Translations under genes and position numbers: made by a program
NCBI GenBank assembly: GCA_014904845.1
Contig: MU119277.1
Coordinates: 1-64,000 of the forward strand
DNA from: Acephala macrosclerotiorum
Lineage: Eukaryota; Ascomycota; Leotiomycetes; Helotiales; Mollisiaceae
Direction of reading: 5' to 3'
Length of the DNA: 64,000 bases
The notes under the pieces: model-generated
Database searches by the model: none
Told to the model about the DNA's origin: nothing
What the model saw: the letters and a program-made list of their open reading frames with translations, nothing else
In this document: in pieces, positions 57,579 to 64,000 of the stretch
Layout of the letters: every line of letters starts with the position of its first letter
Numbering within the stretch: the first letter of the stretch is position 1

Positions 57579-58222
57579 ATGCCACATTCCGAGGAAACAA
57601 GCACCACCAAAATGGCACCCCAAATCAACGGCGAGGCTCCCTCCTCCGCCTTCCTCAGCGTACGCCTCTCCCTCTTTCCAAACCTCAATCTGCAGAATGA
57701 ATACTGATAGCATATCTGCATCTGCAGCACCTCTTCTCCTACCCAATCATCAGCGACAGCATCTCGACCTTCAAATCCAACCCTTATGGCGCCAAAGCCA
57801 CCGAGTTAACAACCACCACCTACACCAAGATCTCGTCTCCTATCCTCCCATACCTTAGCAAGCCATACCAATACGTCTCTCCCTACGTCGCGAAAGCCGA
57901 TTCTCTCGCCGACTCTTCCCTTTCTACACTTGACTCCAAATTCCCTGTTGTCAAGAAGCCAACAGGCGAGTTATACGATGAGGGAAAGGCGATTGTTTTC
58001 TACCCATTTAAGGTGGGGAATGAGGGAAAGGACTACGTACTGGGCGTCTTTGGAGGAGAGAAGAAGAAGGTTGGAGGTGAGGGTGTAGTGACTTGGGCAA
58101 AGGCGGGGATCGCAACGGGACTGGTGGTTTCCAGTGATGCGCTTGGATGGCTGAGTGCGTTTTTGAGCAAGAAGAAGACGGAAGCCAAGGAAATAGTGAG
58201 CGAGAAGACAAATTCGGCTTGA
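57579..58222 (+). CDS. CAP20 / perilipin-like lipid-droplet protein
   Basis: Two exons (57579-57659 and 57728-58222) give 191 residues. The sequence follows fungal CAP20/MPL1-type perilipins: SAFLSHLFSYPIISDSISTF, then KSNPYGAKATEL, PYLSKPYQYVSPYVAKADSL, KFPVVKKPTGELYDEGKAIV, and a C-terminal VVSSDALGWLSAFLSKKKTE. The protein coats lipid droplets; in plant-pathogenic fungi relatives matter for appressorium turgor. The upstream Met at 57579 (MPHSEET) is chosen over 57612 because known family members begin MPH. No cluster element. Confidence 0.9.
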
Positions 58223-61220
58223 GTTGAGTCTTGATAAGAGATGGATAGGGAGTTGGAGTGGATGACAGAGTACACGAAGCCAAACGACGATGACAACGAT
58301 ACCCCTCACCTCTTTCTTACGATCTTGACACCGTCGGATAACTCGAGGAGTGGGCCGCTTCTTTTTCGGGGGTGGGAAAGGATACATACCTATCTGGATC
58401 GGCTTTTACATTTCCTTTCGTCTCGTACGATAGTTGTGGAGGTTTTTGTTTCGTTAGTACGTTCTGCGCAGCGACTCGACATCATATCATACCATACCAT
58501 CACATTACGCATTTGAGCATCACGTCAACATCAGGAGCACAGCACAGCACAGCACCTCGGCACTCCTGGAACCTTTAGTTAGCGATTACTTTTCCTGCTT
58601 AGTTTACGCTTTTGGAAGTTCTGTTTGCGTTTGCGACGAGAGGAAGCGAAAAGTGTCATTAAGGCATGAGATCAAAGCAGCTGTGTAGAGAAGAGTTTAT
58701 GATAGGTTTGGTGTGATTAGGTTATGTTACATTGAACAGACAGACAGATGGATATACCGAATCATAGACTTCTTTTCTCCGATCCTTCCTTCTCCTCGAT
58801 CAAAATTCACATGCTTTCGTGCTTTCATCTCGAGATCTGCAATTGAAATACCATTTCTTATCATACTCACAACATCTTCTCCTCAATGTCCACCTTCCTT
58901 TCATCCAATCTTTTTATCTCTCCTTCCTCAATGAATACATTCCTTTATTATCCACTCATAATTCCTGGCTCGGCAAAGAGTTCAATCATGGCGAAGAAAT
59001 AGACTGCGGTGACGACAAAGGTAACACAAACAGTACCCCGCACTCCGTTCATGCCATGCACATGGGCCGTTTCATATGCTGTGCTGTGCGTGGTGTGTGT
59101 TGTGTATTCATCCCATAAGCCCGAAGGTAACACGGCTGCATTACTCCGTCATACAAATTTTGCTTGGGTAGAGAGAACGCCCGCATCGAGGAAGTTGTGC
59201 AGATGCTGTGAAACGGTGGGGTGAGGCAAAGGCGGCGATGAGAGTGAGGGTGGACGGGAGCATGTGATGGTAAAGCACGTGAGGCATACTTGAAGAAATA
59301 AAGTAGGAGTTAGATGATTTTCTTTTGCGAGAATATGTCATCTTACTACCATTGATTTCCTTCGTTCCATGCGCAGACAAATTCTAATAATTAACGCTCT
59401 GCATCGCTCCTCGCACAAAGTGTGGCGATAGCGTCTTAGGATAGAAGATTCTCAGACCTGCAACGCCATCTCCTCCACATTTCGTAGCTTGGAATACATG
59501 TTGTGAGAACGTAGGACTCGTAGATTTTTTAATGCGTATTTCAGCCTCATCTATATCAGTTTCCTACTAGTTCTCACGAGAGGTGGGTCTAGGCACTAGG
59601 AAAGGGGTTCGCTCGGTAAACGAATGAGAGGATGAACGAGATGTGAGAGACGAAAGAAATACTGGTATTATTTTCCGGTATTCGTTTGAGGTTCGAGAAG
59701 TGTCTGCGCAGCCAGCAATTGAATTATATATCCTTCAAAAGTCGTGATTTGACTCCGATACCGTTGGCGACGTGACCACCATCCGCAATTCGCAGTCATT
59801 GCGGAACTTCTTCATGGCCTGCACTTCAGTGAAGTGGTAACAAGATGCCCAATGTAAACCTTGATAGATGAAAATGACCTCGACTGATTCTTCAGTCAAG
59901 GCAGTTCTTTCATATTTGAAGTCATTTGCCAGAGGCTCTGGCGGCCCGAGGAAATATTCTGATTGTGGCCTCTCGACTCGGTAGACGAACGTTTCTTCAA
60001 CCTCAAGCAAAAAAACCATCGTCGTGCTCAATTGACCTCGACACGATCAGAAATAGGCATTGAGTACCAGCATCCTGCAAAGCATCCAAATACAAACTGA
60101 AAATCAAGTTATCACGCTTAAATACTTGCAATTGCGAGCATCGGCACTCGACAACACGGACATGAACAACAATGGATTGTGGGATGACCGCGTCCGAAGC
60201 ATGTCTCACACCCCTCAGATGTCCGGCTCTCATCCGAGGGTCTTGCCTCGCTTATTTGTTGCTGAATCGCACCAACACGGCATCTACTTTTCGAGGTCTT
60301 CGAGTCGCGTCCAAGGTCCCCTTTTATGCAGCACTTGCCACTGCTTCACCATCTCTCCAGGATTTGTGTTCTCAACTCCACATTCGCTGGGGTCCAGCCC
60401 CTCTAGACGTTGTTGTTTTCTGATCTTCGACCGGAAACTTCAGACGCCAATCGATCGACTTTTTTTTTGGTTTCCGCCTCCTTGTTTCGTTTTATGTTTC
60501 CCAGAACGCCACCCCCGACCGGAATTCCAGCGATCGAATCACAGCGCGCACGCCGCGTTTCCCTGCATCCGCTAACCTATACGTGGCCGAGAACAGATAA
60601 CCTTACACGATAACAAACTTCCTCGGAAGAAATGACTTAGCAACGGCCGAGTAAATGGTTGCAGAAGCCATCAAATCGACCAAGAGATATGGACCAACGA
60701 AGTAGGGTAAACTGCTGATTGTTGTTGGCGTTGGAGCTGCGAGAAATTCAAATATATTTTCTTCAAAAAAGTCGCATGCTGCTGCAGTGATTTTCATAGA
60801 ATTGCATCCTCCGGATAAATTCACCATCCTTGCACCAAATACCCGCATCCAGTCGTTTGTCCGGGATTAAAGCTGGTTATCTCGTCATTTCTCCTGGCGT
60901 GGTGGAACCTCTCCCTCCTCATTCTCACCATCTCCACATTCTGCTTCACTTTTACTACTTGTGGCAAATAATTGATCCAGGAGGCAGAGCAGAGCACGTC
61001 AAAGTCCAGTGGTCGGGACATTACATTCGTTGCATACCAGCAGTCGCTACCTGAAAAACTTTGTTGCCGTTTGGGGTTCCAAACAACAACTCCACCTTTC
61101 GCTCAAGCTCGACCCCACCCGGTATCTTTCCACCTCAACGCGTCGCAACAACACTGCTTGTGCTTCGATTCGTCCCCAGGCTTGTTTCCACAACTCCACA
61201 GTCGTTCGCAGACCTTCGAC
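58223..61220. other. Long intergenic stretch, no supported gene
   Basis: 3.0 kb. A 98-residue minus-strand frame at 59735-60031 has no recognisable domain; it could be a small gene but I would not call it. The last 200 bp before 61221 are the GH72 promoter and leader. Confidence 0.4.
58536..58554 (+). repeat. (GCACA)n microsatellite
   Basis: Four units of GCACA, the last incomplete, in the 3' flank of the perilipin-like gene. Confidence 0.85.
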
Positions 61221-62629
61221 ATGTTCTCCAAGACTTTGGCAGCAGCGGGCTTGCTTGCCAGTGTGGCTATCAGTGCCGTTAATGCTGCCGTACCAACAAT
61301 CACTACTTCGGGGTCCAAGTTCTTCTACAGCAATGGAACTCAGTACTACATGAAGGGTAAGATGGGCTCTCAATGTCGCAGGGACATTACTAATCATTCC
61401 ACAGGCGTCGCATACCAATTGACCGAAGCCGATCCTTTAGTCGATACCGAGCAATGCAAACTCGATGCCTCTCTCATGGCCCAATTAGGCGCAAACGCGA
61501 TTCGTGTATACCATGTTGACTCATCTGGAGACCACGATGGCTGCATGTCCGCTTTCGCAGATGCTGGAATCTACTTGTTGGTCGATCTGGATACCTTCAC
61601 AACTGCCATTGACGCCACTACCATCGTACGTTTTCCCCACCATTCCAAGAAGACTTTTGCTGATCAATTGAACAGGCCGGGACTACCTGGAACCAGACCC
61701 AATTCAATGCCTTCGCCAAGGTCATGGATGCTTTCCACCCGTACAATAATACATTAGGTTTCTTCATCGGTAACGAGGTCATTGCGTTGAACAACCAATC
61801 TTTGGCAGCACCATACATCAAGGCCGCGGCGCGCGATCTGAAGGCATACAGAGATAGCAAGGGCTACAGGAACATTCCAGTCGGATATTCCGCAGCTGAC
61901 ATCGCCGAGTTACGACCTATGCTCCAGAATTATCTTGCTTGCGGTACCAACTCCTCTGAGAGCATTGATATGTTCGGTCTGAACGCCTACGAATGGTGCG
62001 GAAACAACACTTTGCAAACCTCTGGTTACAGCACTCTCAACACTTATGCCGAGAATTACAACATCCCCATTTTCTTCTCCGAGACCGGTTGCAATACTGT
62101 CCCACCTCGCGATTTCGCAGATCAAAGCGCCATCTTTGGCTCCTCGATGAACGACATCTGGTCCGGAGCCATTATTTACGAGTGGATTGAAGAGACAAAC
62201 AACTACGGTCTTATATCATATGGTCCCATGGTTTCTGCCACCGCCACTGCGGCCGGTGTTGTAGCTGGAATCTCCCGAACTGGAACTCCCACACCAGTAG
62301 CGCCAGATTTCACCAACCTCCAGAACCAGTGGAAGACCTTGACCCCTACCGGTGTTGCGAGCTCTGCTTATAGCCCTTCCTTGACTCCTCCTGCATGCCC
62401 TAGCTCCACAGCTGGAGGCTGGCTCGTGGATGGTGATGTCAAGCTCCCGAGTATTGGTCAGACGTTGGCTACAGGCACGTCTCCGGTGGCAACCTCAACA
62501 GGAACTGCTACCGGAAGTGCGGCTTCTGCCACGGCGACCAAGAAGAGCAGCGCTAATGGCGGCAAGGAGATTGCTGGCATGAGCGCAGGCTTGTTGACAG
62601 TGATGCTTGGATTCATGTACTGGCTATAA
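61221..62629 (+). CDS. GPI-anchored beta-1,3-glucanosyltransferase, GH72
   Basis: Three exons (61221-61356, 61405-61625, 61676-62629) give 436 residues. A signal peptide (MFSKTLAAAGLLASVAISAV region) is followed by the GH72 domain: FFYSNGTQYYMKGVAYQLTE, GANAIRVYHVDSSGDHDGCM, FFIGNEVI with the acid/base Glu, MFGLNAYEWCG and IFFSETGC with the nucleophile Glu. It has no C-terminal Cys-rich CBM43 module, placing it with the GH72-minus (Gel1/Gas5-type) group. A Ser/Thr-rich stem and the terminal GLLTVMLGFMYWL hydrophobic tail after a small-residue site (SSANGG) indicate a GPI anchor. It extends and branches beta-1,3-glucan at the cell surface. Confidence 0.95.
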
Positions 62630-64000
62630 TGCTAGTCTTTGAACTTCCAGCAAAAAACGATTGTTCTTTCTGCATTGTAATTGTACATACTGCATGTCGA
62701 GGACTTGGCATTTTCACCTTTGATGAATGAGTGGCGGATAGAGAAAGTCTTTGACTGTATTGCATGGCATGAATGAGCGCATGATAGACGAAGCGCGGCG
62801 TTTATTGGCGTTTTTCCCCCTCTTGAATTGTCTTCTCTCTTTCGGCATAAAAATGAGGCATCTGAAAGAAGGCATTGTCCCTGCCCTTAGTGGCGGAGAA
62901 GGAGATTAATGATAATACCTAGATAGAGCTGAGGATTGTCAGCAATTGAAGATCTTCTTAACAGGCAGCCCATGTGTGATGAGTATGGCATCTGAGCAAG
63001 TGCGAGGCAAGTGAAGCTCTACATTGAATACATGATCAAATGCGCAGAGCAAGTACCATAAGCCTTGGTTTACGCTATGCCCAAGCTTGTTGCACTTTAA
63101 ATGCTGTACTGAGAAGTGTCGGCAAGCAGTCCTTTAACTGAATTTGAAATGTCATGTGCTGTTCTTATTGAAACAAACACAGACAGCGTAAGAATATCCT
63201 TATCCAGCCTCACATGTTGAGATTACGCATTTTCCGCTTCCAGTCTTCCCCAATGAAGAACGACTCGATAAAACCAATCACGTTAGCTCTTGCACAGTGC
63301 AATGTCCCTCCGAGGCTCAGTGACTAGAGGATGAACGAGCTTCTGCCCCAGCTGCTGCAACACTTGCCAATGCGGGTCTTTCTGCAGTCAGGTCAGCAGA
63401 GGGCCACTGCGAGAGGCCGGGGGCAGACTCGATGGAAACCCTAATGCCATTACATCAACGGAGTCCATCATAAGCACAATTCTAGTCAGCAGACAAAAGT
63501 AAGTTATACACTACAGACGATATTCGCTAACGCATTCCAGATGGAATTCCTCGAAAGGGGTATCACGTGAGTTGAATGTCCGCAACGGCCTTGGACTTTC
63601 AGCGATATGTGAGGTGAGTCTATTTGCTTGTATCCTAACTGTACTTCAGTTGACCTAAAAATTGAAATGATCTATGAATGTTGAGTGTCGTCATGTAAAG
63701 AACAACAACCTCCAGAAGTCTATCACGTGTTCGCTTCGGCCCCTGAATTTCACCTTCAACACCTCAACCAACGACCAATTGTACTTGCCCTCAGAATCTT
63801 CCGGAACACTCCCTTGATCCCTTTTTCGCAACTTAACAAATCGCAGATCTTGCACGGAAAGAATGACTATCCGAAAAGGAAAATGACGCCTCAAAGATGA
63901 GGGACTAGTATAACTTCACTCCTTCGGCCTCTTCCGTGACGAAAGCGAAAGAGAAGAGCTTACGCTAGCTTGCTCGCTACACGAATAAAACCTCTTACCT
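62630..64000. other. Intergenic to window end, no gene seen
   Basis: 1.4 kb of ordinary composition. Short frames only, no recognisable motif. Confidence 0.5.

Noticed and set aside
59735..60031. 98-codon minus-strand frame
   Set aside because: No domain, no partner exon and no support beyond being open.
1..64000. CRISPR arrays, rRNA and tRNA genes
   Set aside because: No regularly spaced repeats, rRNA core sequences or convincing tRNA B-box cloverleaf were seen. tRNAs could be missed by eye.

Overview
The window reads as a filamentous ascomycete (Pezizomycotina) chromosome segment. Genes carry short (about 50-85 bp) introns with GTRNGT donors, the families are typical of fungi (Zn2Cys6 regulator, GH72 glucanosyltransferase, CAP20-type perilipin, 2EXR proteins), and the first 14.45 kb is an extreme AT-rich block of the kind left by repeat-induced point mutation (RIP). 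I cannot fix the species.

Layout: 1-14450 is gene-free AT-rich sequence holding degenerate repeats, with C and G kept mostly in CpG. It ends abruptly inside the broken 3' end of an FMN-dependent alpha-hydroxyacid dehydrogenase gene (14467-15791). From there to 31816 lies what looks like one catabolic gene cluster: that pseudogene, an AhpD/carboxymuconolactone-decarboxylase-like protein, an aldehyde dehydrogenase, an MFS transporter, a transcription factor with two C2H2 fingers plus a Zn2Cys6 domain, a phenol-hydroxylase-type FAD monooxygenase, a DUF3500 protein and a fumarylacetoacetate-hydrolase-family protein. The genes suggest import, ring hydroxylation, an unknown step, C-C hydrolysis and aldehyde oxidation of an aromatic or other cyclic acid. 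No known ring-cleavage dioxygenase is present.

The most interesting observation is a shared promoter element, CGG-N3-TACCCC (read on the other strand GGGGTA-N3-CCG). It occurs once in each of five intergenic regions of this cluster, about 170-320 bp from the start codons it would serve, and I did not notice it elsewhere. The cluster's own regulator joins a domain type that reads CGG (Zn2Cys6) to Adr1/Msn2-like C2H2 fingers that read GGGG, so the element looks like its composite binding site.

32-40 kb is accessory: a secreted protein with duplicated beta-trefoil-like domains, then three tandem 2EXR genes of which one has a nonsense codon, one is intact and one is decayed and split by a 614-bp inverted-repeat element flanked by a 3-bp duplication. 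40-49.8 kb has a chromate-type transporter, an unknown basic protein, decayed SnoaL-like and GH43 genes, and a second MFS transporter. 50-64 kb is conserved: mitochondrial dihydroorotate dehydrogenase and SAICAR synthase sharing a 180-bp divergent promoter, a SAP-2EXR protein, a CAP20/perilipin-like protein and a GPI-anchored GH72 enzyme, separated by long stretches where I see no gene.
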